A stretch of 24,801 bases of DNA from Chelatococcus sp. (GTDB lineage: Bacteria > Pseudomonadota > Alphaproteobacteria > Rhizobiales > Beijerinckiaceae), in contig QFQY01000064.1 of the NCBI GenBank assembly GCA_003248805.1, positions 1 through 24,801 on the forward strand, written 5' to 3'. The translations under genes and the position numbers were made by a program. The notes beneath the pieces were generated by a model. The model worked only from the letters and a program-made list of their open reading frames with translations. It did no database searches and was not told the DNA's origin. This document shows positions 9,220-16,779 of this stretch, in pieces (the first letter of the stretch is position 1; each line of letters starts with the position of its first letter).

Positions 9220-9246
9220 ACCTCGAGTGGCATCAGGTTGTAGAGA
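9216..9246 (+). promoter_or_regulatory. MerR-type promoter/operator P3 for the L,D-transpeptidase lipoprotein gene
   Basis: TTGAAC (9216-9221), a 19-bp spacer and TAGAGA (9241-9246) repeat the P1 and P2 layout. Outer operator halves AACCT (9219-9223) and AGGTT (9235-9239) are symmetric and the central AGTGGC is conserved, but the inner positions differ. The lipoprotein gene starts 55 bp downstream. Confidence 0.65.
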
Positions 9247-9301
9247 CCCGTTAACTGTCCTTCTTGACGCTTTGTCAGCTTTGTTCGCGCAAAATTCTCG
9301 C

Positions 9302-10360
9302 ATGCTTTCAAAGATCCGCTTCTCGACCCTGCGTCTTGCCCTTGGGCTCATGCTCGGCGCAATAGCCCTCTCGGGCTGCGTCACCGGCGACGGAGACACG
9401 CGCCATCTCCAGCCGCTGCCGGCGCGGCTGGTCTCGGACATGTCGGCCAAGGGCATGAGCCAGAGCGATCCCATCCTGGTGCGCATCTTCAAGAAGGAGA
9501 GCGAGCTCGAGGTCTGGAAGCGCGACCGCAGCGGCCAGTACGCCCTGCTCAAGACCTATCCGATGTGCCGCTGGTCGGGCCAACTCGGCCCCAAGAAGCG
9601 CGAGGGCGACAGGCAGGCGCCGGAAGGGTTCTATACCGTCACGGCAGACCTCATGAACCCGCGTTCGCAGTTCTACCTGTCCTTCAACCTCGGCTATCCC
9701 AACCCGCTGGAGAAGTCGCAAGGCGCTACCGGCTCGGCGCTCATGGTCCACGGCGCCTGCACGTCGTCGGGCTGCTTCGCCATGACCGACGAGGGCGTGA
9801 CCGAAATCTACGGCCTGGCGCGCGAGGCTTTCGCCGGGGGCCAGCGCAGCTTTCAGGTCCAGGCGCTGCCGTTCCGGATGACGCCGGAGAACATGGCGCG
9901 CCATCGCGGCAACACCCATTTCGCCTTCTGGAAGAACCTCAAGGAAGGCTCGGACCATTTCGAGGCGACGAAGCAGCCGCCCAGGCTCGCGGCCTGCGGT
10001 CGCCGCTACGTCTTCAACGCCAAAGATGGGTCAGGACCGTTCGTGCCGGCAGAAGCATGCCCTCGTTACGAGACCGACGCTGACGTCCAGTCGCTTGTGT
10101 CACAGCGCCAGGCGCGCGACGAGGCTCGTTTCGCCGAGTTGGTCGGCAGCGGTGCGCCGGCGATGAGCTACGCCCATCTCGACGGCGGCATGCACCAGAG
10201 CTTCCGGTCGATGCTCAAGGATCTGGGACCGGAGCGGATGCAGCCCATGGTCGCCGGCAAGGTCGAGATCAGCCGCCCGGATGCGGCGCTCGCCGATCCG
10301 TTCGGCGGAGACGACGCGCCCAGCCGAACCGACACGACGGGCTCTCTCGCACCACGGTGA
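9302..10360 (+). CDS. Lipoprotein with L,D-transpeptidase (YkuD) domain
   Basis: The 352-residue product begins with a lipoprotein signal peptide and a clear lipobox (LSGC, lipidated Cys26). A YkuD-like domain follows, with the catalytic motif MVHGACTSSGCFAMTD: His150 and the nucleophile Cys158. Such enzymes make 3-3 peptidoglycan cross-links or attach proteins to peptidoglycan; members near metal genes are not well characterised. The C-terminal third (about 270-352) is low-complexity and probably linker-like. Promoter P3 lies directly upstream. A good Shine-Dalgarno is not evident before the ATG at 9302, but this start gives the exact lipoprotein signal. It is a plausible substrate of the LspA encoded in the cadA operon. 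Confidence 0.88.
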   Translation: MLSKIRFSTLRLALGLMLGAIALSGCVTGDGDTRHLQPLPARLVSDMSAKGMSQSDPILVRIFKKESELEVWKRDRSGQYALLKTYPMCRWSGQLGPKKREGDRQAPEGFYTVTADLMNPRSQFYLSFNLGYPNPLEKSQGATGSALMVHGACTSSGCFAMTDEGVTEIYGLAREAFAGGQRSFQVQALPFRMTPENMARHRGNTHFAFWKNLKEGSDHFEATKQPPRLAACGRRYVFNAKDGSGPFVPAEACPRYETDADVQSLVSQRQARDEARFAELVGSGAPAMSYAHLDGGMHQSFRSMLKDLGPERMQPMVAGKVEISRPDAALADPFGGDDAPSRTDTTGSLAPR

Positions 10361-10477
10361 GCGCAGCCCGGGTCGCGTTCCGCCAGACCAACGCCAGCCT
10401 GTGCGCGGTGGAGCAGGATCGGAGCTGACAGGCCGAGCGATCCAGCGGCTGAAAGCTGCCTTTGATCTGGACTTAGC

Positions 10478-10921
10478 TCAAGGCTTCCGGGCGCGGCGCG
10501 GAGCCCTGGCGAGCGGACGGCCATAGAGGACAAGGCGATGAGCGGTCAGCTCGAAGCCCAACTCCCTGGCCACCAGCGCCTGCAGTCGCTCGATCTCGTC
10601 GGACCTGAACTCGATGACCGCACCGCTCTCGATGTCGATCAGGTGGTCGTGATGGATCTCGGACGCCGGCTCGATCCGGGTGCGTCCTCCAGCGAAGCTG
10701 TGGCGTTCGACGAGGCCCGTGGCCGCGAAGAGCTTCAGCGTCCGATAGACGGTCGATAACGAGATGCCGGGATCGACGGCTGCGACCCGCCGATAGATCT
10801 CCGGGATATCCGGGTGGTCGTCCGCCTTTGCGACCACATCGGCGATGACGCGGCGTTGCCCCGTAATCCGCTGCCCCGCCTCACGACAGTGTTCGATCAG
10901 TAGGCCGGCTGCGTCGGTCAT
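10478..10921 (-). CDS. mur: Fur-family regulator, probably Mur (manganese-responsive)
   Basis: The 147-residue product has the Fur winged helix (DIPEIYRRVA, then ISLSTVYRTLKLF, about 38-65) and the metal-site motif HHDHLID (His90, His91, Asp92, His93) with Glu84 and Glu110. The structural Cys-x2-Cys pairs of E. coli Fur are absent, as is common in alphaproteobacterial Fur/Mur proteins. The gene diverges from mntH and a Fur-type palindrome lies between them. In rhizobia the corresponding protein, Mur, represses mntH or sitABCD when manganese is plentiful. The start at 10921 follows GGAGAAGG. A true iron-responsive Fur is possible, and the call rests mostly on the neighbour. Confidence 0.85.
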   Translation of the reverse strand: MTDAAGLLIEHCREAGQRITGQRRVIADVVAKADDHPDIPEIYRRVAAVDPGISLSTVYRTLKLFAATGLVERHSFAGGRTRIEPASEIHHDHLIDIESGAVIEFRSDEIERLQALVARELGFELTAHRLVLYGRPLARAPRRARKP

Positions 10922-10960
10922 CGCCTTCTCCCTATCCTCCTTTACTGAGAATGGTTCGCA

Positions 10961-11014
10961 AATGCATTGACAATATGTCGCGCGCCGATAATCTGCTTTT
11001 GCAAATGAGTTGCA
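10961..11014 (+). promoter_or_regulatory. mntH promoter region with Fur/Mur-type palindrome
   Basis: TGCAAATGAGTTGCA (11000-11014) is a perfect 5-bp inverted repeat with a 5-nt centre, close to the TGCAA-N-TTGCA Fur/Mur boxes of alphaproteobacteria. Upstream lie TTGACA (10967-10972), with an 8-bp palindrome AATGCATT at 10961-10968, and GATAAT (10987-10992). The spacing between these hexamers (14 bp) is short, so the exact promoter is uncertain. Confidence 0.6.
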
Positions 11015-11030
11015 GTTTTAGGGGCGGGGA

Positions 11031-12371
11031 ATGCTGAACAAGGTCGAGGCCGCCGAAACCGGCTGGCGCAAGGCGCGTGGCGAGCCCTCCCTGCTCGACG
11101 TCTTCCGGACGATCGCGGTCAAGCCCGGCGCGACGCCCTGGCGGAAGTTCCTCGCCTTCTTCGGTCCGGGCTATCTCGTCGCGGTCGGCTACATGGACCC
11201 CGGCAACTGGGCGACCTCTCTCGCCGGCGGGGCCCAGTTCGGCTACACGCTGCTCTTCGTCGCACTTCTCTCCAACATCATGGCGATCATCCTGCAGGCG
11301 CTCTGCGCGCGGCTCGCCATCGGCTCGGGCCGCGACCTCGCCCAGGCCTGCCGCGACGCCTATCCGCGCGCCGTGTCATGGCCGCTCTGGCTGCTGGCGG
11401 AACTGGCGATCTGCGCCACCGACCTCGCCGAGGTGATCGGCACCGCAATCGCGCTCAACCTGCTTTTCGGGTTGCCGTTGGAAATCGGCGTCGTCGTGAC
11501 CGCGCTCGACGTCTTCGTCATCCTATGGCTGCAGAACAAGGGCTTCCGCTGGATCGAGGCCTTCATCATCACGCTTCTCGGCGTGATTGCGATCTGCTTT
11601 GGCGTCCAGATCGCCCTTGCCGACCCCGACTGGGGTCAGGTAGTCCGGGGCTTCGCGCCGACGACCCAGATCGTCACCAATCCGCAGATGCTCTATCTCG
11701 CGCTCGGCATCATCGGCGCGACCGTGATGCCGCACAATCTCTACCTGCATTCGGGCATCGTGCAGACGCGGGCCTTCGGCGAGAGCCTGCCCGAGAAGCG
11801 CGACGCACTCAAATGGGCGACCGTCGATTCGACCGTCGCATTGATGTTCGCGCTTCTGGTCAACGGCTCTATCCTGATCTTGGCGGCGGCGACCTTCCAC
11901 AAGACCGGCCAGACGACCGTGTCCGAACTGGAGAAGGCGCATGAGCTGCTGGCGCCGCTGCTTGGCCTATCAATCGCGCCGACGCTGTTCGCCATCGCGC
12001 TTCTCTGCTGCGGCCTCAACTCGACGGTGACCGCGACCATGGCCGGCCAGATCGTCATGGAGGGCTTCCTCGACATCAAGCTGCCGGCCTGGGTCAGGCG
12101 GCTCGTCACGCGGCTGGTGGCCATCATCCCTGCGATCATCGTGACCTGGATCTATGGCGCCAGCGAGACCGGCAAGCTCCTGATCCTCAGCCAGGTCATC
12201 CTCGGCCTGCAACTGCCCTTCGCGATCGTGCCGCTGGTGATGTTCACCGCGTCGAGGAGCAAAATGGGCGAGATGGTCGCGCCGAAATGGCTGACCGTCA
12301 CCGCCGCCCTGATCGCCGCCATCATCATCGCCTTGAATATGAAGCTGCTGTTCGATCTCGCCACTGGCTGA
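11031..12371 (+). CDS. mntH: Nramp-family Mn2+/H+ symporter MntH
   Basis: The 446-residue, eleven-helix inner-membrane transporter imports Mn2+ (and sometimes Fe2+) with protons. The family metal-site motifs are present: DPGN in TM1 (Asp56-Asn59) and MPHN in TM6 (233-236). Length and hydrophobic profile are normal for MntH, and the gene looks intact. GGGGCGGGG precedes the ATG at 11031. It diverges from the Fur/Mur-like gene, with a Fur-type box in between, so repression by manganese is likely. In a metal-efflux island, Mn import may counter mismetallation or oxidative stress. The 3' end of the gene forms part of an 18-bp repeat found again at 14505. Confidence 0.95.
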   Translation: MLNKVEAAETGWRKARGEPSLLDVFRTIAVKPGATPWRKFLAFFGPGYLVAVGYMDPGNWATSLAGGAQFGYTLLFVALLSNIMAIILQALCARLAIGSGRDLAQACRDAYPRAVSWPLWLLAELAICATDLAEVIGTAIALNLLFGLPLEIGVVVTALDVFVILWLQNKGFRWIEAFIITLLGVIAICFGVQIALADPDWGQVVRGFAPTTQIVTNPQMLYLALGIIGATVMPHNLYLHSGIVQTRAFGESLPEKRDALKWATVDSTVALMFALLVNGSILILAAATFHKTGQTTVSELEKAHELLAPLLGLSIAPTLFAIALLCCGLNSTVTATMAGQIVMEGFLDIKLPAWVRRLVTRLVAIIPAIIVTWIYGASETGKLLILSQVILGLQLPFAIVPLVMFTASRSKMGEMVAPKWLTVTAALIAAIIIALNMKLLFDLATG

Positions 12372-12383
12372 GCGTGATCCGCC
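12366..12383 (+). repeat. 18-bp direct repeat, left copy (overlaps the mntH stop)
   Basis: GGCTGAGCGTGATCCGCC includes the mntH stop codon and recurs exactly at 14505-14522. The 2.1-kb segment between the copies carries only the minus-strand acyltransferase/DUF6875 pair. The following 150 or so bases hold no gene, only a weak GGCGC/GCGCC hairpin at 12434-12449. Confidence 0.8.
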
Positions 12384-12537
12384 GTGGCAGATGGCAATTA
12401 CTCCTCTACCAGTATCGCCGTCGCGCAGCCCTGGGCGCTTATTGGCGCCTGCTGTTCAATTGATCGGGTGCGCGCACTCGATGCCAAAAGTGCAGTCTCG
12501 TGCTCGGGCTGACGTTCGGATGCTCACATGACTAGCG

Positions 12538-13755
12538 TCAGTTCTTGCCACTGTTGGCCCAACTGGCGAGCCGACGTACAACTGGCATGGGCAGAGTCCG
12601 CATGGCCGACTTCAGCAATGGTCGCCAGCGGCGAGGGTTGAACAGCATCGCTGCGCTTCCCTTGAGCGTCATTGGCAGCAGATAGTCGCTCACCATTGTG
12701 ACTCCATCGGCATGGTCACGCTTGTAGGGGTCTGCTGGCGCGAGCATGTCGAAGGTTGCGCTGCCACGCGCAATCGCGCACGCGAAGCTGTGGTGGACCA
12801 GCAGGCCGCCTATGCCGCCGCGGTCATGGTCCGGATGCGTCGCCAAAACATGACCGAACGTTGCACCCTTGCAGTCGAAGGCAAGGTCAATTCCGATTGG
12901 TTCTCCAGCACAGCGGATAATTGACACCCGCAACGGCGAGTCATGTGCCTCATCGGCGGCAAGCGCGCCGAAGAACGCCGCGAAGCGCGGATCCGAAATT
13001 GTCGGCGCCACTATGCTGTTGCGGCGTAGCGCCGCCTGCTTCAGCGTGATCGCGCAGAGTGCAAACTCGCCCGCCTCTCGGCTCGGCGCGACAGTCTCGA
13101 GAGTACACTTGCCGCGCTCGCCGAGTCGTCTAAGGCGGCGGCGATAATTGGAGCGCTCGCGGGCGGAATAGGCTCCACCGGGTCCGCCGTCGGCCCCGAC
13201 GCGCCCCGCAAGCCTTGCGTATGGCGCCTCCTGGCGGTCCGTCTCGCGCGCCCCGGCCAGCAGCCCCGCTTGGACCAGCACCGAGTCTGCACGGGCCTTG
13301 CGCGCCTCGAAGAGATCGACGCCGCGTGCGCGTAGAGCCGCCCATCCGGCTGCGGTCAGCGCTTCCCAATTTTGGACTCGTTCGACCAGGATGTCGCCAA
13401 ACTGCGCTACTGGACCTCCCATGAAGCCAACTATCTCCGCGCCAAAGCGGCGTCGCGAAAGTAGCGGCCAAACCATGATCAGCCGCCCTTGGCGGCGCGC
13501 GGTAACGATCAAGGCGCGGCCCGGCTGGTCAAGGTAGTGGTCCATCCAGTGTCGCAGCACGACGTGGCTCTGGAATACGTTGTGCGGCTGCGCCGCGCGA
13601 ATGAAAAGCGCATCCCATTCCGCGCGCAGCGCCAGAAAAGCTTCGCGGCCCTGGAGGACGTCGATGGAAGCCGCCGCGGCGTCGAAATCCAAATCAGCCA
13701 GGCCGGTCGGAGCGGCCTCGGCTACGGCTCGGTCGGAGCGCGCGACCAGCGTCAT
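12538..13755 (-). CDS. GNAT-fold acyltransferase, CelD/BioF2-like (FemAB-related)
   Basis: The 405-residue product has the layout of the CelD/BioF2-like acetyltransferase group: an N-terminal half with EWDALFIRAAQPHNVFQSH (about 46-64) and a C-terminal GNAT domain with a basic RERSNYRRRLRRLGERG segment and PIGIDLAFDCKG, HPDHDRGGIGGLLVHH and DMLAPADPYKRDHADG motifs. Members transfer acyl or aminoacyl groups, often in polysaccharide or natural-product pathways. The substrate here is unknown. The ATG at 13755 overlaps the stop of the DUF6875-like gene upstream (ATGA), so the two genes are coupled and probably work together. They lie between 18-bp direct repeats and interrupt an otherwise metal-related region. 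Confidence 0.8.
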   Translation of the reverse strand: MTLVARSDRAVAEAAPTGLADLDFDAAAASIDVLQGREAFLALRAEWDALFIRAAQPHNVFQSHVVLRHWMDHYLDQPGRALIVTARRQGRLIMVWPLLSRRRFGAEIVGFMGGPVAQFGDILVERVQNWEALTAAGWAALRARGVDLFEARKARADSVLVQAGLLAGARETDRQEAPYARLAGRVGADGGPGGAYSARERSNYRRRLRRLGERGKCTLETVAPSREAGEFALCAITLKQAALRRNSIVAPTISDPRFAAFFGALAADEAHDSPLRVSIIRCAGEPIGIDLAFDCKGATFGHVLATHPDHDRGGIGGLLVHHSFACAIARGSATFDMLAPADPYKRDHADGVTMVSDYLLPMTLKGSAAMLFNPRRWRPLLKSAMRTLPMPVVRRLASWANSGKN

Positions 13756-14387
13756 CGCCTGAGCCCGCTGCGGACATGTGCGAACAGCCGCATCGTCCCG
13801 GCTACCGGAAAGCGCAGCAGATAGGGAGCCAGCAGCAGGGGGTGGCGCAGGGCAAAGCTTGCGTCCTGCTCGACCATGTGGCGGATCGCCAGCACCGGCA
13901 GCGGTGCGCGCAGCGGCCGAAACTGCGGGTTCCACAGGCCGGGCGCGTCAGAGCCTGCATACATCAGACCGATCATGCGGTTACGTGCGAGCGAATAGAA
14001 CCTGTGGCGGTCCTGCACGCGCCGCAGCATTGCAACTCCGTCCTCGTCGGCACAGTTCGGGAAGCCAACGATCACGGTGCGGAAATGCTCCATGCCGGTC
14101 TGCGCCGGGATTTCCTCGAGGGCACGGAAGCAAGCGCGGATCATCTCGAAGGTAGTGACCTCTTCGCCGGCTCCGGCTTCGCAGATTTGCAGTCTCGCTG
14201 TGTCGATCCGCGCCGCTTGGCGGGTGAATGGGCACACAGCGCCAGTGCGCCCCAGCGCAGCATGCCCTTCCATCAAATAACTTTCGACCCAATCTATCAG
14301 TACAGCCAGCGCATCGGCGCCGTCTGCACGGGAGGCATGCACTTTGGCATCGGAAAACGTAATAAGCGCAGGCTTGACGGACGCCAT
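13752..14387 (-). CDS. DUF6875-like protein of unknown function
   Basis: The 211-residue product is soluble. Features recalled from DUF6875 proteins are seen in order: LIDWVESYLMEGHAALGRTG with VCPF (about 31-54), a middle strand TVIVGFPNC (about 104-112), and NPQFRPLRAPLPVLAIRHMV (about 154-173), the most distinctive part. No catalytic function is known to me for this family. The start at 14387 has GGGAGC 8-13 bases upstream. The gene is the first of a two-gene operon with the CelD-like acyltransferase and is preceded by an extended -10-like TGCTATCTG on the minus strand near 14420. A role in making or modifying a small molecule is possible but only inferred from the partner. Confidence 0.7.
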   Translation of the reverse strand: MASVKPALITFSDAKVHASRADGADALAVLIDWVESYLMEGHAALGRTGAVCPFTRQAARIDTARLQICEAGAGEEVTTFEMIRACFRALEEIPAQTGMEHFRTVIVGFPNCADEDGVAMLRRVQDRHRFYSLARNRMIGLMYAGSDAPGLWNPQFRPLRAPLPVLAIRHMVEQDASFALRHPLLLAPYLLRFPVAGTMRLFAHVRSGLRR

Positions 14388-14504
14388 GAAGGGTAGCTCC
14401 CACTCGCATCATGCGTCAGATAGCAAAACGGGATTAGAGAAGCGTTTCGAGGACTGCCAAGATTGACCTTTCTGACGCGTCGCTGTCTTCGCTGGATCGC
14501 AGCG

Positions 14505-14522
14505 GGCTGAGCGTGATCCGCC
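14505..14522 (+). repeat. 18-bp direct repeat, right copy
   Basis: GGCTGAGCGTGATCCGCC is identical to 12366-12383. If the DNA between the copies were removed, the mntH stop would be followed directly by the hairpin at 14533-14553 and the copper/thiol genes. Confidence 0.8.
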
Positions 14523-14532
14523 ATGTCGCATT

Positions 14533-14553
14533 GCGGGGCCGGCCGTGCCCCGC
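14533..14553 (+). terminator. GC-rich hairpin before the DUF2946-like gene
   Basis: A perfect 7-bp stem GCGGGGC/GCCCCGC encloses a 7-nt loop. There is no T-run, so termination is uncertain. It ends 12 bases before the ATG at 14566 and could instead cover the ribosome-binding region of that gene. Without the 2.1-kb insert it would lie about 30 bases after mntH. Confidence 0.35.
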
Positions 14554-14565
14554 TATGTCCAACGC

Positions 14566-14976
14566 ATGAACGAGCGATCGACCAGAACCTTTGTCTCCCG
14601 GGCGATTCTCGCCCTGGCGATCGCCTATATTCTGATCCTACAGGGACTTTTCGCCAGCGCTGCAGCCAGTTCCCGGCTCGCCATAGCCATCGGGATGCCT
14701 GGCCTGACGCAGCCCCTGTGCTCGGGCGCTCAGGCTCCAGGCGAAGCCGTGCCGGGCGAGAGCCCGAACCACGCCGCCGCGCAGTCCTCCTGCTGCGCCT
14801 GGAGCGCCTCGGTCACGCTCGACCCTGTCGTTCCGGCTACGTCGCCGGCGACCATCATCCCCTATCTCATGGGGACCAATGACCCGATCCCGTTCGGGCA
14901 AGTGGTCACGACGGCGATCCTGTTTCGCGTCGCGACCGCCCAAGGATCGCGGGCGCCGCCAAGTCTCGACGCGTGA
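14566..14976 (+). CDS. Small exported cysteine-containing protein, DUF2946-like (copy 1)
   Basis: The 136-residue product has an N-terminal hydrophobic segment (about 14-36), then LCSG followed about 27 residues later by SSCCAWSASV. This Cys, then Cys-Cys-x-Trp pattern is shared with the protein at 16780 and resembles small DUF2946-type proteins found in copper gene clusters. Function is unknown; metal binding by the cysteines is plausible. It heads the PCu(A)C-Sco-TlpA series on the same strand. The start is uncertain because no strong ribosome-binding site is visible; an in-frame GTG lies at 14545. A small palindrome, GCCGGCTT/AAGCCGGC (14984-15000), follows the stop. Confidence 0.6.
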   Translation: MNERSTRTFVSRAILALAIAYILILQGLFASAAASSRLAIAIGMPGLTQPLCSGAQAPGEAVPGESPNHAAAQSSCCAWSASVTLDPVVPATSPATIIPYLMGTNDPIPFGQVVTTAILFRVATAQGSRAPPSLDA

Positions 14977-15026
14977 CCTGAGCGCCGGCTTTAAGCCGGC
15001 CCCATCACTCGCTCGAGGATCCATCC

Positions 15027-15511
15027 ATGAAGCGTTTCGCGCCGCCGGCGTCGTCCTGTGTCTTGCCGTCTATGCCAACCCTGCCCTCGCCCATGACTAC
15101 GCCATTGGGCCGCTCAAGATCGGCCACCCATGGGCTAGGGCGACGCCGCCATCGGCGAAAGTCGGCGGCGGGTATCTCAGCATCGAGAATACCGGCTCGG
15201 AACTCGACCGGCTGGTCGGCGGCTCGACCGAGGCGGCCGCCCGCCTGGAAATCCACGAGACAAGCCTGAGCGACGGCATCATGCGGATGCGTGAGATGAC
15301 CGAAGGCGTCCCGATCCCGGCGAGCACAAAGGTCGAGCTGAAGCCGAGCGCCGTGCATCTGATGCTCGTCGATCTCAAGGCTCCGCTGAAGCAGGGCGAC
15401 AAGGTCAAGGCCACGATGGTCTTCGAGCGCGCCGGCTCGGTCGCAGTCGAGCTGCAGGTGCAAGGCGTCGGCGCGCCGCAGCCGACCGCGCCCGAGCATT
15501 CCGGGCACTAA
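15027..15511 (+). CDS. PCu(A)C copper chaperone with a frameshift in the signal peptide
   Basis: The mature domain is a clear PCu(A)C protein: KIGHPWARATPPSAKVGGGY, the copper site of His in EIHETSL, Met in GIMRMREM, and HLML. It binds Cu(I) in the periplasm and delivers it to cytochrome oxidase, often with Sco, which is the next gene, 11 bases on. The best start, the ATG at 15027 (MKRFA), is out of frame with the rest; one extra base near 15040 would give MKRFAAAGVVLCLAVYANPA and then LAHDY, a perfect signal peptide. In the domain's own frame no normal start lies at the right place; the nearest ATG, 14879, is inside the previous gene. Either a one-base deletion has disabled export or the sequence has an error. 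Confidence 0.82.
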
Positions 15512-15522
15512 GGGGCTGCGCC

Positions 15523-16143
15523 ATGCCCGTCCTCAGATTGATACGCTACGGCGCCTGGACCGGCGTCGTCCTCGTCGCTTTCGTCGGGGCCGCCATCCTC
15601 CTGGGATGGTGGCGGGTCGACGGTCCTGGCCGCCCGGTGGCCGACAGCATGGCCGTTCAAGGCGTGCCGGCGATCGGCGGGCCGTTCACACTGGTCGATC
15701 ACACTGGCAAGACGGTCACCGACGCCGACTATCGCGGCAGGCCGATGGCCGTGTTCTTCGGCTTCACTCACTGCCCCGAGGTTTGCCCGACGACCTTGAT
15801 GCAGATGGCCAGCCTGACCCGGCAGATCGGCGCGGCAGCGGACCGGCTGCAGATTCTGCTGATCACGGTCGATCCTGAGCGCGATACGCCGGAACAGCTC
15901 GCGCTCTATCTGCAGTCGTTCGATCCCCGCGTGGTCGGCCTGACCGGCTCTCGCGAGCAGATCGATACGGCGCTCGGCGCCTACAAGGCTTATGCGAAGA
16001 AGATCCCGACTGCAGACGGCTACACCATGGACCATTCGGCTTCGGTCTATCTGATGAAGGCCGACGGCAGCTTCCGCACGACGATCGACTACCACGAGGA
16101 GGAGGCCTCCGCGCTGGAGAAGGTCCGCATGGTGCTCCGATGA
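15523..16143 (+). CDS. Sco1/SenC-family copper metallochaperone
   Basis: The 206-residue product has an N-terminal membrane anchor (about 9-30) and a periplasmic thioredoxin-fold domain. Copper ligands are Cys84 and Cys88 in THCPEVCPT and His171 in MDHSASVYL, all conserved. ITVDPERDTPEQL is the usual Sco strand and turn. Sco proteins load the CuA centre of cytochrome c oxidase or act as thiol reductases. Here it follows a PCu(A)C gene by 11 bases and overlaps a TlpA gene by ATGA, a combination known for CuA maturation, in which TlpA reduces both Sco and the oxidase. No oxidase genes are in the window, so a broader copper role is possible. Confidence 0.93.
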   Translation: MPVLRLIRYGAWTGVVLVAFVGAAILLGWWRVDGPGRPVADSMAVQGVPAIGGPFTLVDHTGKTVTDADYRGRPMAVFFGFTHCPEVCPTTLMQMASLTRQIGAAADRLQILLITVDPERDTPEQLALYLQSFDPRVVGLTGSREQIDTALGAYKAYAKKIPTADGYTMDHSASVYLMKADGSFRTTIDYHEEEASALEKVRMVLR

Positions 16144-16688
16144 GCCCTCGTAAGCGCAGGGTGTTCGTCGCCGGGGTGCTGGCGGCGATCGTGATCGGGG
16201 CGGCATCGGTCCTTCTCTTCGACACACGTCGAGAGCAAGCGGCAGCGCCAATCCTGACCGGGCTCGCGGTCGAGACTGCGGATGGCCGCAAGTTATCGGA
16301 AGAGGCCTTTCGTGGCCGCTTCGTCCTTTTGAACGTTTGGGCGACCTGGTGCCCGCCCTGCGTCAAGGAGATGCCTTCGCTCGACCGGCTTCAGGCGATG
16401 AAGGGCGATAGTTCGTTCGAGGTCGTGGCCCTGTCGATCGATCGACAGGGGCTGGAGGTCGTTCAGCCGTTCTTCAGACGGACGGGCCTCGCCAACCTTA
16501 CAGTCTATCTCGACCGCGAGGCCAGGAGCATGTCGGCGCTGAGGATCACAGGGCTGCCGACCACGATCCTCATCAACCCGACTGGTCGCGAGATCGCCCG
16601 CTGGCCGGGTGCGAGGGAGTGGGACCACCCGGCGACGGTGGCGGAGATCGACGAGCATATCGCCAGGTCCATGAGCATGACGCGATGA
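16140..16688 (+). CDS. TlpA-like membrane-anchored thioredoxin (copy 1)
   Basis: The 182-residue product has an uncleaved N-terminal anchor (about 8-26) and a thioredoxin-fold domain in the periplasm. The active site is WCPPC (Cys71, Cys74), and the cis-Pro loop is GLPTTILI. TlpA/ResA proteins reduce disulfides in cytochromes or copper proteins; in Bradyrhizobium TlpA reduces Sco and the CuA site. Its start overlaps the Sco stop (ATGA), which supports a Sco-reductase role. It shares overall layout, size and the SIDR-type strand with the second TlpA at 17310, so the two are paralogues. Confidence 0.9.
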   Translation: MSPRKRRVFVAGVLAAIVIGAASVLLFDTRREQAAAPILTGLAVETADGRKLSEEAFRGRFVLLNVWATWCPPCVKEMPSLDRLQAMKGDSSFEVVALSIDRQGLEVVQPFFRRTGLANLTVYLDREARSMSALRITGLPTTILINPTGREIARWPGAREWDHPATVAEIDEHIARSMSMTR

Positions 16689-16779
16689 TCCCCCTCGCCG
16701 CCAGCAGCGCTGGTCAACAGAGCGCGAGGACGCTGGCCCGCCATTGCCCAGCTCCGAGCGCCCGGGCTATTCTCAGGCA

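Noticed and set aside
8242..9552. 436-codon minus-strand ORF across the DsbA-like and small membrane genes
   Set aside because: It runs antisense to, or out of frame with, recognised genes and gives an Arg-rich sequence. Only its last part overlaps the real DsbA-like gene, in the wrong frame.
12434..12449. GGCGC/GCGCC hairpin after mntH
   Set aside because: Short stem without a T-run; expected by chance in GC-rich DNA.
14879..15026. ATG at 14879 as start of the PCu(A)C gene
   Set aside because: It is in frame but lies inside the previous gene, has no good ribosome-binding site, and would put about 50 Arg-rich residues before the signal peptide.
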